In this document: positions 14,801-26,665 of the stretch, piece by piece
How positions within the stretch are numbered: position 1 is the first letter of the stretch
Layout: every line of letters begins with the position of its first letter
Assembly (NCBI RefSeq): GCF_019649055.1
Contig: NW_026570423.1
Location: 86,117-150,116, forward strand
Reading direction: 5' to 3'
Source: Paramacrobiotus metropolitanus
Lineage: Eukaryota > Tardigrada > Eutardigrada > Parachela > Macrobiotidae
Length of the DNA: 64,000 nucleotides
Notes under the pieces: model-generated
The model's database searches: none
Seen by the model: the letters and a program-made list of their open reading frames with translations, nothing else
What the model was told of the DNA's origin: nothing
Translations under genes and position numbers: made by a program

Positions 14801-17800
14801 ACAAATCACAATTATAATGTACCTATACTGTTATACATCGTGAATGCTTGATTCTACAGTCACCTTCAATTATGGTTTTTAAAAATACGTAGATAAAATA
14901 TGTAAATATTACATGAGATAAAAATATTAAACTTTAAAAAATGGAATAAAGTTGTTAACAGTATAAAAAAAATATAAAACGCACAAAAAACAGTAATTCT
15001 ATAAAAATGTGGCATTACGTACTTGGCTGGAAGCCGATAATCCGCAGTGAACTCATCTCCAAGCTGGACAGGAAATTATCGTTGGAACGCGAGGACCGCG
15101 GTGACAAGAGAGACGGGCCAACCGCCGTGGAACTACGAACGGGAATCTACAAAAAGATAAAACACTCAAAAAGTGTATAAACCAGTCACAGTACTAGCCA
15201 TGAACTCCCCCCACCGTGTACCGAACTTAGCATGAATCGGTCTAGGGAAATATCGTATTGTGCCACTGCACTACGAACATTCCATAATGGACACTCACAC
15301 AACCTGCTTCGAATTTCTTTCCTGAGAAGTGAACCCTGCACAGCACCAATACACTTACAAAAGGCATTAAGATATTTTTCTTAGAGAAAAAAATAACAGA
15401 ACACCATACAATCGAAAAAGTAAAAACCAGGATGGCAAAAAAACGGGAAAAGTTTGACAACTCAAAGACAGTTTTACAGGCAACAGCACCACACAGTAGT
15501 GCCCTGCAACGGAGTCTAAAACTTCGTCCAGTCCGATCCGAACTAATAAATTTTTCTCCGAACCCAGTCCGACTCCGAATTTTCAAAATCATACTCCGAC
15601 CACTCCGATCCGTAAATGTTTTTTACAAATCCGAATCCAGTCCGATCCGCTCCGAAAATTTTTGTCATATTTTTTTATCTCATTTCAGAAAAATCTGTAA
15701 TACCTGTCATCTCTTTTAGTTCTCAACGAAAAAACTCATAAAAGTTGTAATTCGGATTTCTTTTTTTGATTGAACAAGCTTCGCCTCTAACAAAGGGCAC
15801 AGAGTAACTAAAGTTAACGTAATAGAAGTAGTTACGTTTAGTGCTTTACCGAATCACAAAGAATCGTTTAGTGCTTTACCGAATCACAGCCTCGCGCGGA
15901 GCGCGAAGCTGACGATGCTTTTTGTCCTATAAAAATTAGTTGAAATATAATTTTATTTCGGATAATTCGGAGTCATAATTACATGCGAATCCGATCCATT
16001 CAGGCAAGCCTAAACTCCGAAACCACTCCGATCCGAATATTTTTAAAACAAATCCGTCCAATCCGCTCCGAAAATCGGAGTGGATTCGGAGCGGTTCGGA
16101 TTTACCAGTCCGTTGCAGGGCTCTACCACACAGCCAGTCATCATTTTGGACATAACTTAAGTGCAGCCACCACACTACGAAAATTTCATAACGTCCAAGC
16201 GCACGGCCAAGTACATAATATTATCAATAAAATTATACGGCATTCATAACGTACTAGCAATAGTAACGTAGCACATTATTTCGAATAAAACTTACTGAAA
16301 TTTGAAAAAAAAACAAAAAATAATTACAAAGAAAACAGGACGCAATCGGCAAACATATCGGCTGTGTCAGACCGTGGCAATTTTCCGCTGCCATATTTAG
16401 AGCAACCAAAATGTTTTAATGAACCGAGCTGCTACGTTGTTCGCAACTAGCTTCATAACCAATTTTTGCACCTATATTACTGTTATTATTTTTCCCCGGT
16501 TGGCAATCGTCACTTACATTGAACGGACTCCCGCCCACGGCCACCCCGGCAAAATTCACCAGCACCACATACATCCCGGCGTTATCCGGCGTAAACACGA
16601 AGCGCCACACCCCCGGCTCCACCTCCTCCTTCTTGACCAACACATCAAACTCCCCGTCCGTCACCAGCACTTCCAGGGGAGCATTCCCGGCGTCGCGCGT
16701 GCGCACCACCATCTCCACCGGCTGCCCGATGGCCACGCCCTCCCGCAAAGGTAGTTCTACGCGCACTTTGTCGGGATTGACGCCCGCCGGGAGCTGGCTG
16801 ATCTCCGCCATGAAGGGACTGCCGTGGATGTCCTCGTTGTCGCAGTGGATGTGCACGGCGTACTCGCCGGCGCAGGTCGGCCAGTACGTGGCGTACGCCA
16901 CCAGATCGCGGTCCTTGCAGTCGATCTTCACTTCGCTGGGACCCTCGATCAAGAAGCCTACAGTGCAAGAAATTATTTCTTTAATTAAGATTTAAATTAT
17001 TCCCTTTATTTAAAAATTACAAAACTGTTTTCCTTGATCCACAACGAACGCTGTATAATAGCGTAAAATACAAATTAAGCAAAAATGAATTTAAAATAAA
17101 ACGAATTCAATATACAATGATTAATTCTCTTTTTTGAACAGTAATGCAATAAAATAAAACCACATTTTTCTTGTCAGTCGTAAATAAGCACGACGAGCGG
17201 TGTAAAATACAAAATGCAAAACCAAGATCAGTTGCATTCAATTACAGAAATTAAAGAAAAAGTGTTATAAAACTAGCGGAAATATAAATTTTCATTTTCA
17301 GGCTTATGCGATCAGCAATTATTGCAGTGTCATCATAAACAGCTCCGACAAAATACCGGCAATTTACCACAATTTACTTAATTCCGCTGAAAAAAAAATC
17401 ACAGCTCCAAAAAACGTTAAAGAAAACTGAAGGAACTGATGATTTTACAGGTTTATTATGTTTATTACGTTTATTTATGTCTATCGCAATTTCTAACAAA
17501 AGTCAAAAATAAAATATACAGAATGAAATAAAAACTTTGTTCCCGTCGATTTTATGTACCCAACAGATCTACGATTAACAATTTAAATCAAAAACGAACA
17601 TAATCAAAAATAATAATGAACCGATAATCTAGCGCATTAAAACACAGAAACCCCCACGTACTGAGCATCCCCGCTTCGCCGTTCATATCCACATACAGAT
17701 TGGCCGGGTAGCCCACGGCGCCGGCCGACAGTCCCGGGCCGTAGACGCGGATGTTCGACGCGATGGCCGGCTTGACGTTGACCTGGAAGGGCGAGCGCGG

Positions 17801-20800
17801 CACATGCCGGCCGCCGTACAGGATGCTGATGACGTAGCGCCCCTCCAGCGAGGGACAGTAGTAGGCTTCGTACAGATTCTCACTGGTCTGCATGTCGTAC
17901 TTCTCCAGCGACCCGTCCGGCGCCATGATGGACAGGTCCACGTCGCCCAGCCCGGCGGCCCCCGTGGCCATGCGGATGTTGACCACGTCGCCGGTGCGGA
18001 TGCCGTCCGCCTGGATGCCGCGGCCACTGCACTTCACCAGATCCGGCCGCGTCACCACTAATTAAAAAACAGAAGTAATGTCTCTAAAAAAATAAATCAC
18101 GCAATTTTTTGGTGTGGTAATGCCGAATTTCCGATACGAATAGTATGCAGACATTTGCACAGTATATGGGGTATATTTCTATGATCGTTCATTAATTTGT
18201 CAGAAACCGGACATTCAAAAATTAATTAAATTAAAAATTTGGCACATAAAAAAACCTAACTTCAAGTTCGAATAAGCTTTTAAATCTTTTTGTTGAATTT
18301 AAAACAGATTAAATTTTTAATACGACCATAAGCGGCAGTCACCTGCTGAAAACTGAGAATCGTAGTGCAGTGGCTTAACTAGGAAACCGAAAGGACTCAG
18401 AAAGATTCAAATACGAGTACGTATTTAGTAGAATGGAATTCAAAAAAATCTCTACACTTTTTTTCAACGAACGGAAATTTATCGAAAGAACGGTGCAGCG
18501 AAGGTCATCCCGTAGAGTGATAGGGAAGGTACGAAAAATAGATGTCTGTCGGTTAGAAAAAAAATAAGAACATAATACTCCATCATTTCAATAACATACT
18601 AATTTGAATAATACGTTATATTAATTTTATAAATGTACTGATTTATAACACATATTAATTTTAATAGTAATATTATTTTTTGACATTAACAGTTTGTTTA
18701 AAAAATGCCAAATTTCCAATACGAATAGTATGCACTCAGTATGTGAAGAAAATCGTAGCACGATGGATCAATAATATCGCAGCGCTTACAATATCAAATT
18801 CTGAATTAGGATACTCGGATACAGTTCTATGATCGTTCAAGATCTTTCTTTTTTTTAACAGTTCAGTACTTTTAATTTGAGATAAGATTAAGGCAGTTAA
18901 AAAATTATAATTTCAAAAGAAGATCTAACCAACTTTCAGTTCTTTTATTGAAGTTTAAAGCTACCGTCTGAAGCAAATTTCAGTACGCACGTCGCACAGC
19001 CGGCAGTCATTTCCTTAATACGGAGATTAGCGTAGTGCAGTGAATTAAGCCGACACCCAACTATTCCTCAAAAAATTCAGTTACTTAATTATTACGATCA
19101 AACTCAACACAAACTTCAATAATTTTTTCATAAAATCTAAATTTATCGAAAGAATGGTCATTCAGTACCGAGACACCTATTCCTTAATTAACGAGACTTT
19201 CAAAAACGCCTTCAGCGTTTGCTATAACACATCTTTCAATAATATCCAGCGCCCGTACGAAATCACTCATGCTCTCCAATTAATAACGTAATAACAACGT
19301 AATGTTTTTCTCAACTTGTAAACGTACCGCTGGAGCGGACGGACAGCTGGCTGGGTTTGCGGGTGGTGGGCGTGCGTAGCGGCGCGTCGGCCTTGACCTT
19401 GGCGATGGGGAACTGCGCCAGATAGGTCATCATGCTCTGCTCGTCGATGTTGGGGTCGATCATGTCCTCCGGGCTGATCAGCTGCGGCACTCCCAGCCAC
19501 TTCTCCGCCAGACTCATCGCCTCCGTGGCGTTGCGCAGGGCGTCCCGCGGATCCCAGTCTTTCCAGTCCGGACACAAACCTGGACAATAACACATCGCAC
19601 TTAATATAATAAAAAGAAGAAGGTCAAATAAAAAGAAGGTCAAAAAGAAGAAAAGGGTCAAAGAAGGTCAAATCTGAATTATCTCCTGCATTTATTTACT
19701 TATTTAAAAAGCTGATATTTATTCGCTAATTATTTTCTAATTCTTCAATAAATTATTTACAGCTAATCTACAATAGCAATGGAGCAAAGCTATTAAAACA
19801 TCTCTAAAAAGTAAAGAGCAACAACAAATCCCAAGAAAAAAACTAAGAGTCTAAAAATCACTGATTTTTCCAAACAAGCTAACGTGCGACTAAAAACTGA
19901 CCATTTATAAAAATCCACCGAAAATTTTATAAGAGTCAGAATCGACATCTTTGGAAAAACCTCATTGCTACAAATTAAACCATAGAAAATACCGAAAATA
20001 TACGAGAAGTAGATACAAACATATTATTAATTTAATTGAGTACCAGTAAACACACTCGTTGCTACAAATTTTTCCGATAAAATAGAAAAATTTTAAAAAA
20101 AATTAAGTACGATCACAATTAATAAGTCAGAATTTAAACAAAAAAATAAGGTTTAAAACAGCACTGATTAAACTAAAAAAATAACTTGTAAATAAATTAA
20201 ATTCACTAAATTAAAGAGGATTAAAATAACCGGTTTATTACCGGGCGCGACGGCGTTATCCAGGGCGCCGCACGCGCGTCCATCGTTCCAGTCGGTGGTG
20301 AAGTTGGAGATGGGCAGCTGCGGCATCTTGTGGTGGAACCACGTGATCAGGCGCTGTTTGGGCGTCAGCTTCTTCTCCGGTCCATCGCTGTCCGGATCGC
20401 CCTCCCACTTCGGTTTGGATAGGGAATAGTGCAGGATCAGCGCCCACACCAGCCCCAGAATCAGCTTCAGTCGACCGTCCACAATGTCCGTGCTGTCTGC
20501 AAAACATAGCCGGCAGACGGATTAGCAACTGGTTCACTGCGTTGCCATTCAGGCGAACTGAGGTCAACAAACTCAGCAAGACTATCGAAAATACTTCGAA
20601 CCAGCCAGAGCATAAACGCAGATAATTACCGAAATTACTGCATAATAAATCACTAATTAATAACTACGGATTAATATGTAGTAATGACTCTATTTTCTAA
20701 GAAAACTCCTAAAATTACAGATGTTTCTTAAAAATATTATTAATGCAAAAAATTTAAATAGGGACATTAAAAACAGCGCCGCGCATTAATGCAAACGCTG

Positions 20801-21683
20801 CTGATTATTTATGAAATTTTCTGACATTCATTGGCTTACTCACCCCTCCCATTTTGAACAATTTCCGGCTACGAAAATTCTTAAAATTTCAGATTTTTTT
20901 ATCGTTTAATGAGAAACTGAAAACGAAGTATTAAAACCGCCGCGCATTATAAAGCAAAGGTTACTGATTAATTTATAAAATTTTTTACCCCAGATTAACT
21001 AATTTTCGATTACCATTCCCATAATCAACGTTTTTCTGCTACAAAAATTCCAAAAAATACAAATTATTTGAGAATTATTTTTAATGCAAAAAATCCAAAC
21101 AGGGAACATTAGAAATATCGCCGCGTATTAATGCAAAGGGCGGTAATATTTTATAAATTTTCTATCACAAAATAAACCAGCTTCAGGTAAAAGCAAGTAA
21201 ACCACAAACAAACTAATCGTTAATTTCGAATTACAAGGAAGTCTCGAACAGCGAAACGGCCACCACCGCCCAGTTTACCGTACCTATGCTAACCAGCTTC
21301 AGGCCTTCTTCCTCCTCCAGGAACGTCAGCGCCACACTGACATTCTCCAGTTTCTGCGAGCGGAACACGGGTTTCTTGGTGTGCTTGGGCAGGCGCCGTC
21401 CACTGAGCACCTCCACCAGGGCGATGAGCAGCAACCCATCACTGAAATCCGTCTCCAGATCGCGTACACCCAGATGCACGGTTTTGAGATGCTCGTTGGC
21501 CCAGCGCGTGAACGTGTTCTGCTGGATGCGCTTCCACGGGGCATCGCGCGCCAAATCCTTCTCCATGAAGACGCCCTCCTCATCCGGCATCCCGCCCGTG
21601 TACTCGGGGACGGTGCGGTGCTGGCGCAGCTCGGCGATGACGAGGGCCGAGGGAGAGACGGGTTCGCCACGGGAGAAATCCAT
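11887..21683 (-). CDS. FLN: filamin, short form (CH1-CH2 plus five Ig-like repeats)
   Basis: Nine exons: 21683-21284, 20496-20242, 19579-19328, 18057-17662, 16957-16518, 15146-15023, 14358-14185, 13390-12986 and 12074-11887 (TAA). All have GT..AG ends, and the sum of 2634 nt is an exact number of codons, giving 877 residues. Residues about 35-300 form the tandem calponin-homology actin-binding domain; [19 protein letters not shown] and CPDWKDWDP are near-diagnostic. Five filamin Ig repeats follow at about 304-395, 396-495, 496-581, 615-705 and 790-877. A Ser-rich linker at 582-614 and a longer one at 706-790 sit where vertebrate filamins have hinges 1 and 2. The last repeat ([24 protein letters not shown]) matches the C-terminal dimerisation repeat. 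Filamins cross-link actin and anchor membrane proteins. Human filamin A has 24 repeats, so this is a compact form. A very small extra exon could be missed. Confidence 0.93.
13994..14028. repeat. CA-rich microsatellite
   Basis: An interrupted run of CA dinucleotides within filamin intron 7 (between exons 7 and 8). It is short and impure. Confidence 0.8.
15489..16133. mobile_element. non-autonomous hAT-type DNA transposon with target duplication
   Basis: The element proper is 15497-16125 (629 bp) in filamin intron 5. Its ends are 17-bp terminal inverted repeats, TAGTGCCCTGCAACGGA on the left and TAGAGCCCTGCAACGGA (complement) on the right, with one mismatch. It is flanked by a perfect 8-bp direct duplication CCACACAG at 15489-15496 and 16126-16133. 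An 8-bp target duplication and TIRs beginning TAG are hallmarks of hAT elements. Both subterminal regions are packed with short TCCGATCCGA-like repeats, typical of transposase-binding arrays. The middle has a 30-bp tandem duplication (GTGCTTTACCGAATCACA at 15841 and 15871). There is no transposase ORF, so it would need a transposase supplied elsewhere. The intact duplication suggests a fairly recent insertion. Confidence 0.85.
19620..19670. repeat. cluster of AAGGTCA direct repeats in filamin intron 2
   Basis: AAGGTCA occurs at 19620, 19636 and 19664, and AGGGTCA at 19654, all in one orientation within about 50 bases. On the transcribed strand this is a TTGACCTTCTT-type pyrimidine-rich repeat some 40 bases upstream of the exon 3 acceptor. 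It may be a slippage-expanded polypyrimidine tract or a nuclear-receptor half-site cluster. Confidence 0.5.
20690..21180. repeat. three imperfect tandem units of about 160-180 bp in filamin intron 1
   Basis: The anchor GCCGCGCATTA recurs near 20778, 20939 and 21120. Each is preceded by a tract with AAAATTC..AAAA and (in two units) TTAATGCAAAAAAT, and followed by GCAAA(G)..TATTTATAAATTTTCT-like sequence. Divergence between units is substantial. Confidence 0.55.
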
Positions 21684-21887
21684 GATTAGCGTGCAAACGG
21701 GGAAAATTATACTCCAACAGTGTTTACAGATACTAAAAAATGAGAAATGATGAGTTTGGGATAGAAGGATGGGGTAGACTGAAGAGAGATCACGCACGAA
21801 GAGAGATGAGAAAATGAGAAATGCAGTCTGCGTTGCAGTTTAAAATTCCAGATCGTGGAGATTACGGTCAACGGAGTCACTGGAGCG

Positions 21888-21895
21888 TGACGTCA
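21888..21895. promoter_or_regulatory. CRE palindrome TGACGTCA between divergent genes
   Basis: A perfect 8-bp CRE (CREB/ATF-type site) lies 205 bases upstream of the filamin start codon and about 180 bases upstream of the TATA box of the F-box gene on the other strand. The position suits a shared promoter region; function is inferred. Confidence 0.35.
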
Positions 21896-22076
21896 CCTTT
21901 TGTTATGGAAACTGCCATCTCAAACGCAGTGGCTGTCTGGTGACTGCGTCGGTACTGTAAATTAGTGTAAAATCGCAAATGCAGATGGACTGAATCAACG
22001 TGACTGCCAACCAGCATGGGCGGTTTCTATTGCGCTTGACGCTTCCAGACTTCCAGTATAAACGCGCTTGGAATTC

Positions 22077-22084
22077 TATAAAAT
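22077..22084 (+). promoter_or_regulatory. TATA box of F-box gene A
   Basis: TATAAAAT lies 200 bases before a splice donor (CACAG|GTGAGC, exon end 22276). That donor pairs with an acceptor (CCTTTGCAG, exon start 22429) just before the ATG at 22437. Together they suggest a short 5' noncoding exon from about 22105 to 22276. Confidence 0.45.
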
Positions 22085-22436
22085 GATTGAAATCGTTTAA
22101 TTCTGCAGTTTTAATCGTAATTGATCATTTTGCTTGCGAGTAAATACTACACTACTGTGTTTGCTGCTTTTTGCTTCGCGTCGTCTACACTCTACGGTAA
22201 CGCGGCTCGATTGCTACCAGGACGGAAATAAACCTTGTATTTCCTTGTGATACTGTTTTAGTTATTAGCATCACAGGTGAGCATCAGTCCGAATATTAAA
22301 TCATTTGACTGGTTGCATAACGTACATTCCCTGTTCAGCATGCAATTTCTGCACGCAAAACTACAGAGAAATTGCCGTATCAGAACAGCATACAGCATAT
22401 CTGGTGCTAACGATTGCATCCTTTGCAGCTGCAACG

Positions 22437-25400
22437 ATGTCGTTCCTGTCCTACAACCTCAACCGAACCAACCGCGTCGATGTCCTGGGCGACGACGACG
22501 TATTCCGCATTGGACGCGTAGTGGATGTGGCCGACAACGGACTCTTCGAATTCGTTGACTTCTTCTGTCCCAACCGACGACGCGAACTCACACCCTTCAA
22601 CCGGATTTTCCTGAATGTCGATTGGGAGTTCAGTCAAGATGCTCTTGCCCTAGCATACGTGGGTACCGAACCCGGCAAGCCCACCTCCGTGGACGTGCTA
22701 GTGCCCGAGACGCCCTCCGGTCCGTGGGCATGCGTCTCCGGGTTGATCGTCAACGTTGCGCGCCCTGTTCGGCCCAGGCGCATGTCTCGACCGTTGTCCA
22801 TTGGGTCAACGGCGTGGCCTGTACGGATGTGGTTCCGCTGGAGCGATTGCGTTGGACGGTGAACAGCGAGTGGTGGGCTACTATCGGCAGGAACGCTTCC
22901 GTCCGGCATGATGGTGTCTCGACAACTCACGGGCTGTCTGCTCGACTTGACCCCGTTGAGGCCGGGACGTTTCACAAGCGCAGTCTATTGTTATCGGGAG
23001 CGGAAGACTGGCGTCATGTGGACGTGGATAAACTGTCCAGCCGCCTGAATGAGAGAGTGTGCCGTCGGGAAGATTACCCGTGTCGTTATGTTTCTTTCGT
23101 GGGTATAGCGGACGGGCATCTGTCGTACGTTTGGCGATATGTTGATTTTTTACGATGGCCGACCACGGGCCCTTTCCAGAACATTTCGCTTTATCCTGAT
23201 CCTGTTCAGGTAACCGTAAAATACTGCGCATTAAAGAGATGTTAACTGGAAATTGCTTTAATACCGGATTTCGTTTCAATAATTTGTACTTAATCTTAAA
23301 GAATATCATTATTAATATTGTTACTATGACTTTACAGTAGCCAGCTCCATTAACGGAGATATCTTACCAGGCTATTGGGAGATTTTGTTCATTTAGAAAC
23401 TTTTATAAGTACCTTTTTTGGTTTGATGTTATGAGATAGAAGTTAAGAAGTACATAGAGCAGGAATCAAATCCAAGACAGATAATCTTAAAGCTAGACTT
23501 TCAACGGGCAGATAACATATTAAATGTACGATTATTTGAATTGGACATATTTAATGTACGAGTATGATTATATTTGAACAGTTTTGGGACTAACACTATA
23601 AAATGATAATAGTATTGTAGTTCGTAGTAATTTGATAACAATAGTGTTATAATTAAGTAAAATTATAGGTACTTGTAATTTGTAAAGCTGGCGGTAAAGA
23701 AAATTCTGCCCGTATTAATTTTTACGGAGTGACTATTTTGCCGCAATTTTTGCGGCAAAATAGCCAACCAGCTATAGTGCCGCATATTGTTCTTACTGCG
23801 GCAAAATGGCCTTAGCCTAATTTTTATGGTTATGGAACGTGCTAGTTACTAGCTACAAGGTTGTTTATCGCCCTTTTTCAGAACTTCATCCGTAAATGCG
23901 ACGGCGCATTAGTCGCAGGCATCCGAGCAATTATCCTGCAGCTGACAGAAGAAATTACTTCGATTACGGAGCCCGAGGATAGCAGTGACATCGGTTTGTT
24001 GACAGTGGATGTGTTGCTGGAAGTATTTTCCCAACTGGATACCCGAACGCAGACTGGCTTGCGCACCGTGTGTTTCACATGGAACGCCGTTTTGGAATCT
24101 CCCGTGTTAACGGCCGGCATCGTTATTATTGGCTTCGGAAGTCACCATTATCGACCATACCGTCCTCAGCTGCATTACTTTCTGACGTCACCCGTGTTCA
24201 AGTGCTTTCGCCAATCCACGCAGCACATCGTCGTAGCCGCTCGCGACAACTGGATGCAGACCCGCGATTTTCTGACGCTGGCGGAGACGATGCACTATGT
24301 TAGCCAGACAACGGGGCATCGCGTGCTAACGGTCTATTTGGTGGGACTCCAGTTGAAACTGCAATTCAACCGCCACCTGGATTCATACGATAAATGCCCC
24401 ATGCATGAGCCCAGCTTCGGGAGTACCAGTTATTCCTACCCGGGTCCATGTCGCCTCGCAGATTTCATCGCCGCCTGTACTGATCTGCCATGCCAAGCTA
24501 TTCGGCTGGTTATCTGCACGGTTCTTTTGGATTACGCTAGCTCAGAGCAGGTGTACCTGCCTAACCACTTGTTGGTGTACCTGCCTTCGGTTCGGTTGCC
24601 GCTTGGTGGTGATGTGGACCGCTTGATATGGGGCGTACTGGGAACACGCGTGCCGACGCCGAATGCGGAGCAGCTGGACACGTTGGCGACGTGGCTGGCG
24701 TCCCTCAATGCTGGGACCAGCCGTTCTCAGCGGAGACTGGCCTGTCGAGTAAGTGCTGTCGTCGATGTTCCGTTGGCTACCTTTTCCGATTTGCATGATC
24801 GTACGGTTCAGGTAACTGTAAAGGGAAGTACCCGGTACATGGTATAAATTCGTTTACTTGGACGAAAACTTTCACGCACTCTCAAAGGCTTCCTTGCTTG
24901 TTTTATGACATTCTGTAGCCAGATAATTTGTCTACATAGGCGTGAAAACCGTATGTGCGCGTAACATCCGATTCGGGAGTTATGGCTGTAAGAAAATTCC
25001 AACAAATTGAAATGCATTCCTGTGTACCAAAAGCACGGTTCGGCTCTAGATTCTAGCGGTTCTAGAACCACGGTACTAGATTTCTAGAGTAGCGTTTTTT
25101 CATATTTTCAAAATGAATACAAAAATTTTTGAAATTCATTTTAGAATTTGAAAAAAATGGTCAAACTTTGGTTCGTACGTTGTGAAAACGATCTCCATAC
25201 TTTTGTGCTTTTATGTGAGAAATTTAAAAAGATTGGTCCATAATGAGACTTTTGGTACACCTGAGTGCATTTAAACTTTTTGGAATTGTCTTACAGCTAT
25301 AACTTCCGGATGTTGTTCGGTCGAATCTGGCAAAAACGGCTAAATAAGCTGTGGTTACGGCTAAATAAGTACCTTAGCGTAGCCATGCTGATTTTTTTTC

Positions 25401-25662
25401 GTTGCAGGCAGTGTGCGCGACGCAAACAGCAGACCCGCGCCCCTCTTCGCATTACCGCGGCAAGGAGTGGTGCGTGGCCGGCCTGAGAGAGCTGCGGTTG
25501 GAGAACCTGTCCTCGATTGCGCTGCACTTCCTGGTCGAACTGGCAGAGTATTTTGATGGAATGCGGGCAAGCAGTGACGACTCAGACAGCGGCTCCGATG
25601 TGCCAGATGAACCGATGGATGACGAGTTTGTTTTCTGCTCTTTGAAGTCCGTTTCGTGTTGA
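22437..25662 (+). CDS. F-box protein A of local cluster (one frameshift in exon 1)
   Basis: Exons 22437-23209, 23882-24748 and 25408-25662 (TGA), joined at phase 0 with CAG|GTAACC..TTTTTCAG and CGA|GTAAGT..GTTGCAG. Exon 1 encodes a beta-rich module beginning NRVDVLGDDDVFRIGRVVDV. Exon 2 has an F-box at about residues 40-85 of the exon (LLEVFSQLDTRTQTGLRTVC), then an unnamed region with FKCFRQSTQHIVV. Exon 3 has LHFLVELAEYF and an acidic tail. F-boxes bind Skp1 and recruit substrates to SCF ubiquitin ligases, so substrate binding is probably by the flanking parts; that is inference. Compared with copy C, one base is missing near 22771 (CCCAGG for CCCAAGG), which shifts exon 1 out of frame for its second half. 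The open frame resumes in the shifted register to the exon end. It may be a recent pseudogene or a sequence error. Without the shift it would be about 630 residues. Confidence 0.7.
23733..23763. repeat. perfect 14-bp inverted repeat (hairpin)
   Basis: CTATTTTGCCGCAA, a TTT loop, then TTGCGGCAAAATAG, inside intron 1 of gene A. A third related half (CTGCGGCAAAATGGCC) follows near 23796. It may be the end of a small foldback element. Confidence 0.7.
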
Positions 25663-26665
25663 AATGAAATCGGTTGCACTTTTTTATAATTTTGTTTCCT
25701 TTGAAAGGGTTTTTAATTTTTACGCTGTCCTTTTTGTGCGTATTTGAAAGCCGCTTCGGTCCGAATAACGCGGAATAGTTAAGTACAAAATATTTTACCG
25801 GCGGAATAAATAAAATATTTGAACCTTTACTGTGAATATGTAAATAAGATGTTTCTGTTTTTTTATTGGCTCATACTTTGTGATTTTACAAAATAACATA
25901 AAGTCATCGTAACTCGATATTCACTGCTTATTACAAAGTCATACCACTGTACAAACGGCGAGAAGTGTTATCACAGTATTTTGGTTATCGTTTTTTCAAG
26001 TCGTGTATTAATCTGTGCTTGGAGTTTAAGGCTGGTTATAAAGCCCTCGCTTTGGACAGGCAAGCCAGCGTCGAGCCTGAATTGAACTACATTTTGTGCC
26101 AGAAATTCCTGACTGTACGAGGTGATGTAAAGTCGAACCGACAGCACATTTTTTTAGCATGATGGTGTCGGCTCGCCTGCACACCTCCTCGCATATGTGT
26201 TCGGCCTATCGCAAGTTTGTTTAAGTTTTGATTGGTTTCCAGCTACCGATCCACACCTTGTGGGCTCAAACAACCAAAATGAACAGTTTTACGAGTATGC
26301 ACATATACTAGTAGTCTGGAGTTTTATAATAATTCTTCCGTATTGTCAAAAATTAATCGATCGGTTTTCACATGAGTACTGAACGTGCTTCGCGCGGAGT
26401 GTGTTTACTGTTAGTAGTTACTACCGATACAATCAAAAGTAAGTTATTTTTGTTTTACCCTGTACAGATAGTTTCCTTGCACGCTAGGACAGCGATTTCC
26501 AGACCAGTAAGAACTCAAGAATCACGCGTAAGCATAATCAGCAAATAGCTTATCTATCTGCACAGAGAGAATAGCTTGTACTCATAGAAAAAACGAGTTT
26601 TATTTTACGCTTGTTTATTACAGATATTCCAGGTGCTGACCACTGGGCACTTTCACACTACAGTG
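25663..26665. other. A-B intergenic region, one of three related copies
   Basis: No gene is seen. The stretch from about 25710 (TTTACGCTGTCCTTTTTGTGCG ...) to about 26020 (GTATTTTGGTTATCGTTTTTTCAAG) is related to 29.69-30.06 kb and 33.65-34.0 kb. This shows that the space after an A-type gene was duplicated with it. The end probably contains the promoter and a 5' noncoding exon of gene B; an acceptor-like CACTACAG lies just before the B start codon. Confidence 0.5.

Larger units (their letters stand above)
13874..19046. repeat. dispersed intronic repeat, core GCCACTGCACTACGAA
   Basis: Copies of a 15-16 base core lie in several filamin introns: 13874, 14779, 15262 and 16166 on the plus strand, and 18359 and 19031 as reverse complements. 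A weaker reverse copy is near 12526. The reverse copies share flanks (TTAAG before and TGACTGCCG some 25-40 bases after). The copies are in different introns and both orientations, so this is a mobile-derived or satellite-like repeat and not splicing sequence. Confidence 0.5.

Noticed and set aside
22305-22436. Upstream in-frame extension of gene A before the ATG at 22437
   Set aside because: A donor at 22276/22277 and an acceptor at 22428 make this stretch a 5' intron, and copy C has the same acceptor placement.
23460-23520. Possible minus-strand tRNA remnant with a B-box-like GGATTTGATTCC
   Set aside because: No A box at the right distance and no acceptor pairing.
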